This document shows positions 8,877 to 15,782 of a DNA stretch of 64,000 nucleotides, one piece after another (position 1 is the first letter of the stretch; each line of letters opens with the position of its first letter). The notes beneath the pieces are model-generated. The model saw only the letters and a list, made by a program, of their open reading frames with translations, ran no database searches and was not told the DNA's origin. Origin of the DNA: UBA1546 sp049302185. GTDB taxonomy: Bacteria > Nitrospirota > Thermodesulfovibrionia > Thermodesulfovibrionales > UBA1546. Location: positions 36,784-100,783 of the forward strand of contig JBAQLV010000007.1 of NCBI GenBank assembly GCA_049302185.1. The letters run 5' to 3'. A program made the position numbers and the translations under genes.

Positions 8877-8996
8877 TTTAATCTTTAATAATCCGCGGGG
8901 GGTTATGAATATGAGGAGTTCTGCCTTATCTTTTGTTTTAGTCTCTTTTTTGAACAGCCATTCTATCAGGGGAATCTTGGAGGTCAAGTATCGCAT
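8877..8996 (-). pseudogene. Relic of a type IV pilus/type II secretin C-terminus (PilQ/GspD-like)
   Basis: The reverse strand reads LTSKIPLIEWLFKKETKTKD then KAELLIFITPRGL, which closely matches the end of the secretin channel in PilQ and GspD proteins (consensus IPxLGxLFK...ELLIFITPR). Nothing of the remaining several hundred residues is in frame upstream; the adjoining 9000-9075 stretch gives only a Gly/Ala-rich peptide in another frame. The frame then runs into a dispersed repeat. This is a gene end left after deletion. An intact secretin must be elsewhere if the PilBTC genes at 60-64 kb work. Confidence 0.7.
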
Positions 8997-9156
8997 TCTT
9001 CGCCAGAATACCTATACCTATTGCTCCGCCAGCTCCAGCTCCAACCGCAGCAAAATCACCTATTTTCTTACATTTATCCTTCCACCTAAAGTTTTACTTT
9101 AAAAGTATAGCCATCACCACTTAGAATGTCAAGGTATTCTAAGTTTAATGCCAGCC

Positions 9157-9186
9157 GAGACAAAACCACGGCAGATTGTATATAAT
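9157..9186 (+). promoter_or_regulatory. Possible sigma-70 promoter for the small Cys protein
   Basis: GAGACA and a perfect TATAAT are separated by 18 bases. The TATAAT ends only 6 bases before the ATG at 9193, so transcription would begin at or near the start codon and give a leaderless message. Confidence 0.4.
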
Positions 9187-9192
9187 GTGAAA

Positions 9193-9360
9193 ATGAAATG
9201 CAGAGAATACAAAAGCGATTTAAGATTGCATACATACTGAAGAACAGTGTCTCTTAGCTGCATGGAATGCGGCAAAGAATACCCGCTAAAAGAGTATCTT
9301 GACGAGATAGACGAAGAAACATGGAACAGAATATCACTTCGCCCATGCAATAGAGCTTAG
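9193..9360 (+). CDS. Small dual-CxxC-type protein, candidate selenoprotein (in-frame TGA)
   Basis: ATG at 9193 opens MKCREYKSDLRLHTY, then a TGA at 9238-9240, and the same frame continues RTVSLSCMECGKEYPL, KEYLDEIDEETWNRI, SLRPCNRA to TAG at 9358. Both sides of the TGA are conserved-looking parts of one small zinc-ribbon-like protein with CMEC and a C-terminal Cys. I recall a family of dual CxxC small (seleno)proteins in anaerobes with Cys or Sec followed by Arg at this place. A hairpin starts 16 bases after the TGA: GCTGCAT (9257-9263), loop GGA, ATGCGGC (9267-9273), with a G at the loop start 24 bases past the TGA, in the range of bacterial SECIS elements. One expected Cys is Tyr (CREY). 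The alternative is a nonsense-mutated pseudogene. Confidence 0.55.
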
Positions 9361-9393
9361 GATTTAATCTCGCTATTACAAAATAATACTAAA

Positions 9394-9469
9394 GGGCGGT
9401 TAGCTCAGCTGGGAGAGCGCCACGTTCGCAACGTGGAAGTCGGGGGTTCGAATCCCCTACCGTCCACCA
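9394..9469 (+). tRNA. tRNA-Ala (anticodon CGC)
   Basis: The 76-base sequence folds as a full cloverleaf: acceptor GGGCGGT/ACCGTCC with the G3:U70 pair that identifies alanine tRNA, D arm with AGCTCAGCTGGGAGAGC, anticodon stem CCACG/CGTGG with loop TTCGCAA (anticodon CGC), and T arm GGGGGTTCGAATCCCC. The 3' CCA is encoded. It reads GCG codons. Confidence 0.97.
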
Positions 9470-9517
9470 TTTTTAATTGCGCCTATTGACCTCTCTCATC
9501 TTAAACTCTATAATGTC

Positions 9518-9547
9518 TTAACCCGAATAATGCATTTTGGGGGTTAA
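9518..9547. repeat. Solo TTAACCC palindrome, related to 53484-53622 element ends
   Basis: TTAACCCGAATAATGCA is followed directly by TTTTGGGGGTTAA, making a near-palindrome. The two halves match the terminal inverted repeats of the element at 53484-53622, as if that element had lost its interior. Confidence 0.6.
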
Positions 9548-9577
9548 AATTATCAGACAGAATGAGAGGTGCTATTC

Positions 9578-9829
9578 ATGCAAAAAAAATTCTTTCTATT
9601 AGCAGTCCTGTCTATTCTTCTTGTCTTTAGTCCTGCCTTCTCCGCAGACAAAGACAGCTTCCAGATAAAGAAACAGCCCGAGATACAGCAGGTAAAACCA
9701 AAGAAGCCTGTTAAGATAAAACTGAAGCGCTCTGCCGAAGGTAAATATTCGTGGGAACTTTCAGGAGATGATACTGATGAAGTTGTGCGGGCGGATAAGA
9801 GGCTGAGAAAATTGTTGAAGATAGAATGA
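9578..9829 (+). CDS. Small exported protein of unknown function
   Basis: The start at 9578 is preferred to the GTG at 9569 because GAGAGG lies 8 bases upstream of it. The 83 residues begin MQKKFFLLAVLSILLVF, a signal peptide with probable cleavage after AFSA, leaving a mature chain of about 60 residues that is rich in Lys and Pro (QVKPKKPVKIKLKRSAEGKY) and ends in an acidic and then basic stretch. I do not recognise a family. It stands alone between the tRNA and argG. Confidence 0.65.
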   Translation: MQKKFFLLAVLSILLVFSPAFSADKDSFQIKKQPEIQQVKPKKPVKIKLKRSAEGKYSWELSGDDTDEVVRADKRLRKLLKIE

Positions 9830-9852
9830 AACACAGAATTATGTTATATTTA

Positions 9853-9875
9853 CCCCGTAGGAATTTCCAGCGGGG
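9853..9875. repeat. CCCCG...CGGGG hairpin, diverged copy
   Basis: CCCCGTAGGAA is followed at once by TTTCCAGCGGGG; the arms pair through CCCCG/CGGGG and GGAA/TTCC. It resembles the hairpins at 4112 and 56316 and lies in the leader of argG, 20 bases before its ATG. Confidence 0.5.
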
Positions 9876-9895
9876 TTCACATTCGTGGAGGTTTT

Positions 9896-11086
9896 ATGAA
9901 AATAGTTCTTGCATATTCCGGAGGGCTTGATACCTCTGTTGCCATAAAATGGCTTAAGGAGACATATAATGCAGAAGTAATTGCTTTCTGTGCAGACCTT
10001 GGTCAGGGAGAAGACCTTAATGCCGTAAGAAAAAAGGCATTGAGAACCGGCGCCTCAAAAGTATACATTGAAGACCTGAAAGAAGAATTCGTCAGAGATT
10101 ATGTCTTCCCAATGTTACGGGCAAATGCAGTTTATGAAGGGACATATCTGCTTGGCACATCAATAGCAAGGCCGTTAATCGCTAAAAAACAAATAGAAAT
10201 CGCAAAAAAAGAAAAGGCAGATGCAGTGTCCCACGGCGCTACAGGAAAGGGCAATGATCAGGTGAGGTTTGAACTAACCTACTATGCGCTGAAACCGGAC
10301 ATAAAAGTAATAGCTCCGTGGCGTGAATGGCATTTTAATTCAAGGCAGTCATTAATCAAATATGCTTCAAAGCAAAACATTCCTGTTCCTGTGACAAAGG
10401 CTAAATTATACAGCACCGACAGAAATCTCTTTCATATAAGCTATGAGGGAGGAATTCTTGAAGATCCATGGGCAGAGCCTCCAAAGGATATGTTTAACAT
10501 GATTGTCCCTCCTGAAAAGGCGCCGAATAAAGTTACGTATATTGAGATAAGTTATGAGAAAGGAAACCCGGTTGCTATAAACGGCAAAAAAATGTCTCCG
10601 TCAAAACTTCTTGAAAAACTTAATTCAATAGCAGGAAAGAATGGAATAGGCAGGGCTGATATAGTTGAAAACAGATACGTCGGAATAAAATCACGCGGGG
10701 TTTATGAAACACCCGGCGGCACAGTCCTTCATATCGCACACAGGGCAATTGAATCAATAACGCTTGACAGGGAGGTTATGCATCTCAGGGATTCATTGAC
10801 ACCTAAGTATGCCGAGCTTGTATATTATGGATACTGGTTCTCCCCTGAGAGAAAAATGCTCCAGACAATGATAGATGAAGCTCAGGAAAATGTCACAGGC
10901 GCGGTGAGGCTTAAGCTTTACAAGGGAAACTGTCAGGTTGTCGGAAGGAAATCGCCGAAATCACTTTATCAGCCCGAACTTGCGACTTTTGAGGCAGAGA
11001 AGGTTTATAACCAGAGGGATGCCGAGGGATTTATAAAGTTGAATGCATTAAGACTGAAAATAAATTCAAAGTTAAAAATTTCCTGA
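9896..11086 (+). CDS. argG: Argininosuccinate synthase
   Basis: ArgG joins citrulline and aspartate using ATP in arginine biosynthesis. The 396 residues start MKIVLAYSGGLDTSVAI with the PP-loop SGGLDTS, followed by SHGATGKGNDQVRFE, APWREW and the STDRNLFHISYEGGILEDPW signature. Length is normal. The start has a GTGGAGGT ribosome binding site. The last residues (KINSKLKIS) are encoded by a 7-nt-period A+T-rich repeat that also carries the stop codon, so the native C-terminus seems to have been exchanged for repeat sequence without harming the core. Confidence 0.96.
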   Translation: MKIVLAYSGGLDTSVAIKWLKETYNAEVIAFCADLGQGEDLNAVRKKALRTGASKVYIEDLKEEFVRDYVFPMLRANAVYEGTYLLGTSIARPLIAKKQIEIAKKEKADAVSHGATGKGNDQVRFELTYYALKPDIKVIAPWREWHFNSRQSLIKYASKQNIPVPVTKAKLYSTDRNLFHISYEGGILEDPWAEPPKDMFNMIVPPEKAPNKVTYIEISYEKGNPVAINGKKMSPSKLLEKLNSIAGKNGIGRADIVENRYVGIKSRGVYETPGGTVLHIAHRAIESITLDREVMHLRDSLTPKYAELVYYGYWFSPERKMLQTMIDEAQENVTGAVRLKLYKGNCQVVGRKSPKSLYQPELATFEAEKVYNQRDAEGFIKLNALRLKINSKLKIS

Positions 11087-11127
11087 ATATAATTGAGATA
11101 ACTTTTCACTTTTAACTTTATACTTAT
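11062..11127. repeat. 7-nt-period repeat at argG end, opposed arrays
   Basis: The left array (ATTCAAA, GTTAAAA type) covers the end of argG. After a spacer the right array reads ATAACTT, TTCACTT, TTAACTT, TATACTT. The halves are roughly reverse complements and could form a hairpin in the argG transcript 3' region. Confidence 0.65.
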
Positions 11128-11133
11128 AAAATT

Positions 11134-12219
11134 ATGTCTGACCCTAAATTCTGGATTGCGTTGAGTGATGTGCCTGATATCGGGCCTGTGACAGCAAGAA
11201 AACTGTTTGCTATCTACAAAAAACCCGAGGCAGTCTTTAAAGCGCCGTATAAAGAACTGGCCAACATCCGCGGCATAGGACCTGCAAAAGCAAAAAACAT
11301 AAAAGGATATTCAGAATGGGGAAAGATAGATGCTCAGCTTAAAAAACTTGACGCCACCGGCATAAAAATAGTTAGTTTCAGCAATAAGGATTATCCTGAA
11401 ATGCTGAAGAATATAGAAGACGCTCCGATTGTACTTTACATCAAAGGGACAATCCAGAAAGAAGACAGATACGCTGTTGCAGTTGTCGGTTCAAGAAAAT
11501 ACAGCCCGTATGGAAAACTTGCCGCTGAAAAATTATCCTCGGAGCTTTCCTCTATGGGATTTACCATTGTGAGCGGTATGGCAAGGGGGATTGATACGCT
11601 GGCACACACTGCCGCTATTAATTCCGGCGGCAGAAGCATTGCTGTTCTGGGCTCAGGTATTGACGTGCCATATCCTCCTGAGAACAGAGGATTAATGGAA
11701 AAATTAGCAGCTTCAGGATGTGTGATAAGTGAATTTCCGCCTGGCACACCGCCTGAAAGAGAAAATTTCCCGAAAAGGAACAGGATAATAAGCGGATTGT
11801 CCCTCGGTGTGCTTGTTGTGGAAGCAACTGCTGACAGCGGCTCATTGATAACAGCAAGCTGCGCACTGGAACAGGGGAAGGAGGTTTTTGCAGTGCCTGG
11901 CAATATTAATTCTGCAAACTCAAAAGGCACGAATGAGCTGATTAAGAAAGGGGCAAAACTCGTGCAGAGCGCAGAGGATGTAATAGAAGAACTTGCGCCT
12001 GTCCTGAAGGGTTACATACGGACAAGGGAAAAGGCAAACATAGAGCTTTCAGTTGAGGAAAAGAGACTTTGTGATATAATGACAGCAGAACCTAAGCATG
12101 TTGATATGCTTTCAAGAGAAAGCAAGATGCCTGCGCAAAAGGTGCTTGGAATCCTTCTCAGCCTTGAATTAAAAGGGATTGTGAAGCAAGCAGAAGGAAA
12201 GAAATTTTTCCTTGCATGA
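11134..12219 (+). CDS. dprA: DNA-processing protein DprA
   Basis: DprA loads RecA onto incoming single-stranded DNA during transformation. The 361 residues contain an N-terminal helix-hairpin-helix region (VPDIGPVTARKL, IRGIGPAKAKNI), the Rossmann-like core with VVGSRKYSPYG, VSGMARGIDTLAHTAA, VLGSGIDVPYPPEN and FPKRNRIISGLS, and a C-terminal winged-helix region. The ATG follows the 7-nt-period repeat with no strong ribosome binding site. topA follows by 36 bases, the common dprA-topA order. Confidence 0.95.
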   Translation: MSDPKFWIALSDVPDIGPVTARKLFAIYKKPEAVFKAPYKELANIRGIGPAKAKNIKGYSEWGKIDAQLKKLDATGIKIVSFSNKDYPEMLKNIEDAPIVLYIKGTIQKEDRYAVAVVGSRKYSPYGKLAAEKLSSELSSMGFTIVSGMARGIDTLAHTAAINSGGRSIAVLGSGIDVPYPPENRGLMEKLAASGCVISEFPPGTPPERENFPKRNRIISGLSLGVLVVEATADSGSLITASCALEQGKEVFAVPGNINSANSKGTNELIKKGAKLVQSAEDVIEELAPVLKGYIRTREKANIELSVEEKRLCDIMTAEPKHVDMLSRESKMPAQKVLGILLSLELKGIVKQAEGKKFFLA

Positions 12220-12255
12220 ACATTGTGAACAGAAAAGCTGGAGGTAATTGAATAA

Positions 12256-14763
12256 ATGAATTCCGTAGTTATTGTTGAGTCGCCCGCAAAGGCAAAGACA
12301 ATAAATAAATTTCTTGGAAAGGATTTCACGGTGAAGTCTTCCATTGGTCATATCCGCGATTTGGTGGAGGGAGAACTTGGAGTGGATGTGAACAACAATT
12401 TTCAGCCCAAGTATGAGGTTCCCGCCGAGAAAAAAAAAGTGGTAGCCGAATTGAAAAAAATTGCCAAAGGCGCGGATGTGGTATGGCTCGCAACAGATGA
12501 AGACCGCGAAGGCGAGGCCATCGCGTGGCATTTGTCGGAAGCGCTGGATTTGAGCGAGAATAAAACGAGACGCATTACTTACTCTGAAATTACGAAAGAC
12601 GCAATTCAAAAAGCGATTGAAAATCCGAGAACAATTGATAAAAATTTAGTTGACGCTCAACAAGCGCGCAGAGTTTTGGACAGATTGGTTGGCTATGAGA
12701 TTTCGCCAATCCTTTGGAAGAAAGTGAAGCCTGCGCTATCGGCAGGAAGGGTGCAGAGCGTTGCCGTGAGATTGATTGTGGAGCGGGAAAGAGAGATACA
12801 AAATTTCAAATCCGTTTCATCTTACAAAGTGTCGGCTGTTTTTCTGGATGAGAAAAACGAGATGGTGAAAGCGGAACTGCCGAAAAAGTTCCAAACCAAA
12901 GAAGAGGCGAAATCATTCCTCAAAAAATGCAAAGGTGCGGAGTTCTCCATCGCCAACATAGAGACAAAACCCGCAAAGAAATCTCCATCCGCTCCTTTTA
13001 CCACTTCAACACTTCAGCAGGAGGCGGGAAGAAAATTCGGATACTCTGTTGCTCAAACAATGAGAATTGCGCAGGGACTTTACGAGAGCGGAAAGATAAC
13101 CTACATGCGCACGGATTCGGTAAACCTGTCCGACACTGCGCTGTGTCAGGCGAAAATAGAGGTTGAACGATTGTACGGCAAAGACTTTGTGAATATCCGC
13201 CGTTACAAAACCAAGAGCAAAGGCGCACAGGAGGCGCACGAGGCCATCCGCCCGACCTATCTCGGCGTTTACGAAATTGAAGGCGATGCGCAGGAGCGGC
13301 GTATCTATGACCTGATCTGGAAAAGAACCATCGCCTCGCAGATGAGCGATGCGCTGCTGGAGAAAACCACAGCAACCATCCGCGTGTCAACGGCTGCTGA
13401 AAACTTTGTTGCGCAGGGCGAGGTTTTGAAGTTTGAAGGATTTCTGAAAGTTTATCTGGAAGGAAGAGACGATGAAGATGAGAAAAACGCAGAAGGCATT
13501 CTGCCTCCTTTGAGAATCGGCGAGAAACTCACCGGCAGGGAAATAACTGCTACAGAACAATTCACGCATCATCCGCCCCGGTACACAGAAGCTACACTTG
13601 TGCGCAAGATGGAGGAACTCGGCATCGGAAGACCTTCAACCTATGCTCCAACCATCTTCACCATTCAAAAGAGAAATTATGTGGTGAAAGAAGACCGCGA
13701 TGGCGTGAAAAGGAATTTCAGTTGTCTCACCTTGAAGAATGGGAATATCAAGGCAGAAGAAAAATCCGAAAACACAGGCGCTGAGAAATCAAAGCTCTTT
13801 CCCACTGACATCGGCATGGTGGTGAATGATTTTCTGATGGATAATTTCAAAGACATTATGGACTTTAATTTCACGGCAAAGGTGGAGGAGGAGTTTGACG
13901 AAATTGCCGGGGGAAAATTAGCGTGGACAAAGATGCTTGCGGAGTTTTACAAGCCCTTTCATAAAACCGTGGAGGATACAGCGGAAACATCCGCGCGCCA
14001 GAGCGGCGAGCGCGTGCTCGGCAAAGACCCTGAGATGGGAAAACAGGTGATTGTGCGGCTCGGAAAGTTTGGGCCTATAGTTCAAATCGGGCACCAGGAT
14101 GACGAGGAGAAACCGCGCTATGCTTCGCTTCGCAAGGATCAGCGCATGGATACCATCACCTTTGAACAGGCAATGGAGCTATTTAAGCTCCCCCGCAACC
14201 TCGGCACGCACGAAGGCGATGAGGTGATCGTGAATATCGGCCGTTTCGGCCCGTACATAAAATATCAGGACGGATATGTGTCCCTCCCGAAAGACGAAGA
14301 CCCGAACACGATTTCGCTGGAAAGGGTGAAGGAAATTCTGAACGGCCCCCGCCTGCCCAAGGTATTGGGCAAGTTTAAGGATGAAGACATCATCGTGGCC
14401 AAAGGGAGATTCGGCCCGTATGTGAAATACAAAAACATCTTTGCATCCCTCGGCAAAGGGGAAGACCCGCTCTGTGTAACACTGGAGCGCGCCATTGAAC
14501 TGGTGACAGCGAAGGAGAAGAAAGAGCTGGATAAAATCATTAAATCGTGGGATGAGGATGCGCGGGTGCGCGTGGTGAACGGCAGATACGGCCCGTGTAT
14601 TCAGTCCGGGAAAAAATTCTTCCGCATCCCCGCCGGCAAAAAGCCGCAGGATATTACGCTGGATAAATGCCTTGCCCTGTCGGGATTAAACGAGGAAAAG
14701 AAAAAACCCAAAGCTGCAAGCGCAAAGGGAAAAACGAAAGCCAAAACCCGCAAGGCGGGATAA
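12256..14763 (+). CDS. topA: DNA topoisomerase I, Bacteroidota-type
   Basis: The 835-residue enzyme relaxes negative supercoils. The Toprim domain has VVIVESPAKAKT and LATDEDREGEAIAWHL (about 79-93), then ALSAGRVQSVAVRLI, and the active-site tyrosine is Y283 in ITYMRTDS. The C-terminus has no C4 zinc fingers; it has repeated GRFGPYVKY-type modules and a Lys/Ala tail, which is the Bacteroidota design. The wording of the core (KKVVAELKKIAKGADVVWLA, HHPPRYTEATLVRKMEELGI) also looks Bacteroidota. Codon choice and G+C differ from dprA and hemA around it. I infer replacement of the native topA by transfer; a zinc-finger scrap follows at 14781. Confidence 0.95.
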   Translation: MNSVVIVESPAKAKTINKFLGKDFTVKSSIGHIRDLVEGELGVDVNNNFQPKYEVPAEKKKVVAELKKIAKGADVVWLATDEDREGEAIAWHLSEALDLSENKTRRITYSEITKDAIQKAIENPRTIDKNLVDAQQARRVLDRLVGYEISPILWKKVKPALSAGRVQSVAVRLIVEREREIQNFKSVSSYKVSAVFLDEKNEMVKAELPKKFQTKEEAKSFLKKCKGAEFSIANIETKPAKKSPSAPFTTSTLQQEAGRKFGYSVAQTMRIAQGLYESGKITYMRTDSVNLSDTALCQAKIEVERLYGKDFVNIRRYKTKSKGAQEAHEAIRPTYLGVYEIEGDAQERRIYDLIWKRTIASQMSDALLEKTTATIRVSTAAENFVAQGEVLKFEGFLKVYLEGRDDEDEKNAEGILPPLRIGEKLTGREITATEQFTHHPPRYTEATLVRKMEELGIGRPSTYAPTIFTIQKRNYVVKEDRDGVKRNFSCLTLKNGNIKAEEKSENTGAEKSKLFPTDIGMVVNDFLMDNFKDIMDFNFTAKVEEEFDEIAGGKLAWTKMLAEFYKPFHKTVEDTAETSARQSGERVLGKDPEMGKQVIVRLGKFGPIVQIGHQDDEEKPRYASLRKDQRMDTITFEQAMELFKLPRNLGTHEGDEVIVNIGRFGPYIKYQDGYVSLPKDEDPNTISLERVKEILNGPRLPKVLGKFKDEDIIVAKGRFGPYVKYKNIFASLGKGEDPLCVTLERAIELVTAKEKKELDKIIKSWDEDARVRVVNGRYGPCIQSGKKFFRIPAGKKPQDITLDKCLALSGLNEEKKKPKAASAKGKTKAKTRKAG

Positions 14764-14780
14764 GAAAAACAGCCTGCTGA

Positions 14781-14918
14781 ATGCTTTTTCCCCTTGCGGA
14801 AAAATATTCCAAAAAGACAGGCAAGGTACTCCAGTGCCATAAAAAAGATTGCGGATATAAAGTCGGAATCGACTCGCAACGAGAAGAGGTCAATCAATTA
14901 GAAGAGACAACGGCATAG
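14781..14918 (+). pseudogene. Possible remnant of native topoisomerase C-terminal zinc finger
   Basis: A 45-codon frame reads MLFPLAEKYSKKTGKVLQC then HKKDCGYKVGIDSQREE and ends ETTA. SKKTGKVLQCxxKDCGYK looks like the second half of a C4 zinc ribbon as found at the C-terminus of topoisomerase I or III; the first Cys pair is missing. The simplest reading is the tail of the topA that stood here before the Bacteroidota-type gene arrived. It could also be an independent small protein. It ends overlapping the MobB-like frame. Confidence 0.45.
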
Positions 14919-15047
14919 CCAATAAAAGACCCTTTATTATAGGCATCGGCGGCAGCCACAGCGGAGCCGGCAAGACGACCATTGCCGAGGCGATTCTGAA
15001 ATACCTTACCTCTCAAAGTTCGGAGTCCGGTCGCCCCGGACGACTCG

Positions 15048-15076
15048 TCCGCACTCGGGCGGACTCGCCGAGGAGA
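15048..15076. repeat. Dispersed TCCGCACTC repeat, copy 1
   Basis: TCCGCACTCGGGCGGACTCG, then CCGAGGAGA, matches 45601-45629 with only a few changes. This copy lies inside the MobB-like reading frame next to a 7-nt-period array; the other is between genes. Confidence 0.6.
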
Positions 15077-15117
15077 GCCGAGGCGAGAGTCCGGAGTTCA
15101 AAAATAAAAAACAGGGA

Positions 15118-15154
15118 ATCACTCATCACTCGTCACTCGTCACTTGTCACTTGT
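15118..15154. repeat. 7-nt-period array (CACTCGT units) inside MobB-like frame
   Basis: Five consecutive units read CACTCAT, CACTCGT, CACTCGT, CACTTGT, CACTTGT. It is translated as part of the insert between the P-loop half and the KDWGAIKY half of the MobB-like gene. Confidence 0.75.
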
Positions 15155-15605
15155 AAGGATTGGGGCGCAATCAAATACACAAAAACTGCCATTTACGCCT
15201 CAATAATTGATGACCCGGAGACATTAACGCAGGAAAGCAAAGATACTGCAAGGCTCATCAACGCAGGCGCCGAAAAAGTGCTGTGGGTTCAATCGCCTCC
15301 GGAAGAACTCAAGGAGGTTCTTCCCATGGCTGTTGACAGGCTTTCCAATGTCAGAGGGATAATAGTGGAAGGCAACAGCGCAATTGAGTTTTTGAAACCT
15401 GATATTGTAATATTTGTATCTGGAAGGCATGGCGGCGCTTTAAAGAAAAGCGCTGAAAGAGTTCTTGAAACTGCAGACATAATTTTATTTGAGGATGAAC
15501 CTCCCATGAAACTGCCTGCAAAGGCAAAGAGATTTAAGGTTGTTTTTACACCGATGTCAGGATTTGATGAATGCTTGGATTACATACAGAAATTGCTGAA
15601 ATGAG

Positions 15606-15782
15606 ATGCGAATGAAAAACAGAATAGAAGAAGCGATTAAAAAAAAGGCTGTCAAAGGCAGGCTTTCATGCAGCGCTGCAAGGAAAATCGCAGAGGAGAT
15701 TGGAGTGTCCTATAAAATTGTCGGTAATGCCGCTGACAGGCTCAAGATAAAAATCACGGACTGCAGTCTGGGGTGTTTCTGA
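15606..15782 (+). CDS. Small HTH-like protein ending LGCF, unknown role
   Basis: The 58 residues read MRMKNRIEEAIKKKAVKGR, then LSCSAARKIAEEIGVSYKIV, then GNAADRLKIKITDCSLGCF. The centre (SAARKIAEEIGVSYKIVGNAADRL) is a convincing helix-turn-helix, and Cys residues flank it. I recall similar short proteins with a terminal LGCF beside molybdenum-cofactor genes but cannot name a family. The start is one base after the MobB-like stop, and the stop TGA overlaps the ccsA ATG, so it sits tightly in an operon of cofactor and haem genes. A regulator or metal sensor is a guess only. Confidence 0.65.
   Translation: MRMKNRIEEAIKKKAVKGRLSCSAARKIAEEIGVSYKIVGNAADRLKIKITDCSLGCF

Larger units (their letters stand above)
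14915..15604 (+). pseudogene. MobB-like P-loop NTPase with lost or non-standard start and in-frame repeat insert
   Basis: The frame reads KRPFIIGIGGSHSGAGKTTIAEAILKY (P-loop GSHSGAGKTT) and, after an insert, KDWGAIKYTKTAIYASIIDD, DTARLINAGAEKVLWVQS and IIVEGNSAIEFLKPDIVIFV, the layout of molybdopterin-guanine dinucleotide adaptor (MobB)-type proteins. Between them about 45 residues are encoded by repeats (15018-15154), yet the frame stays open. Upstream to the stop at 14858 there is no ATG, GTG or TTG; an ATA at 14915 (ATA GCC AAT AAA) may be a mutated ATG. It may be dead, or start at a rare codon. An internal GTG at 15278 would lose the P-loop. Confidence 0.6.

Noticed and set aside
9129..9350. 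Minus-strand 73-codon ORF over the small Cys protein
   Set aside because: It is Ser/Tyr/Leu-rich without any motif; the plus strand carries the recognisable CMEC protein.
9838..9895. Arginine-responsive leader before argG
   Set aside because: Only the CCCCG...CGGGG hairpin shared with other sites is present, and no ARG-box-like palindrome.
14601..14897. Minus-strand ORFs across the topA end
   Set aside because: They are antisense shadows of the Lys/Ala-rich topA tail and the zinc-finger scrap; no ribosome binding site or family match.
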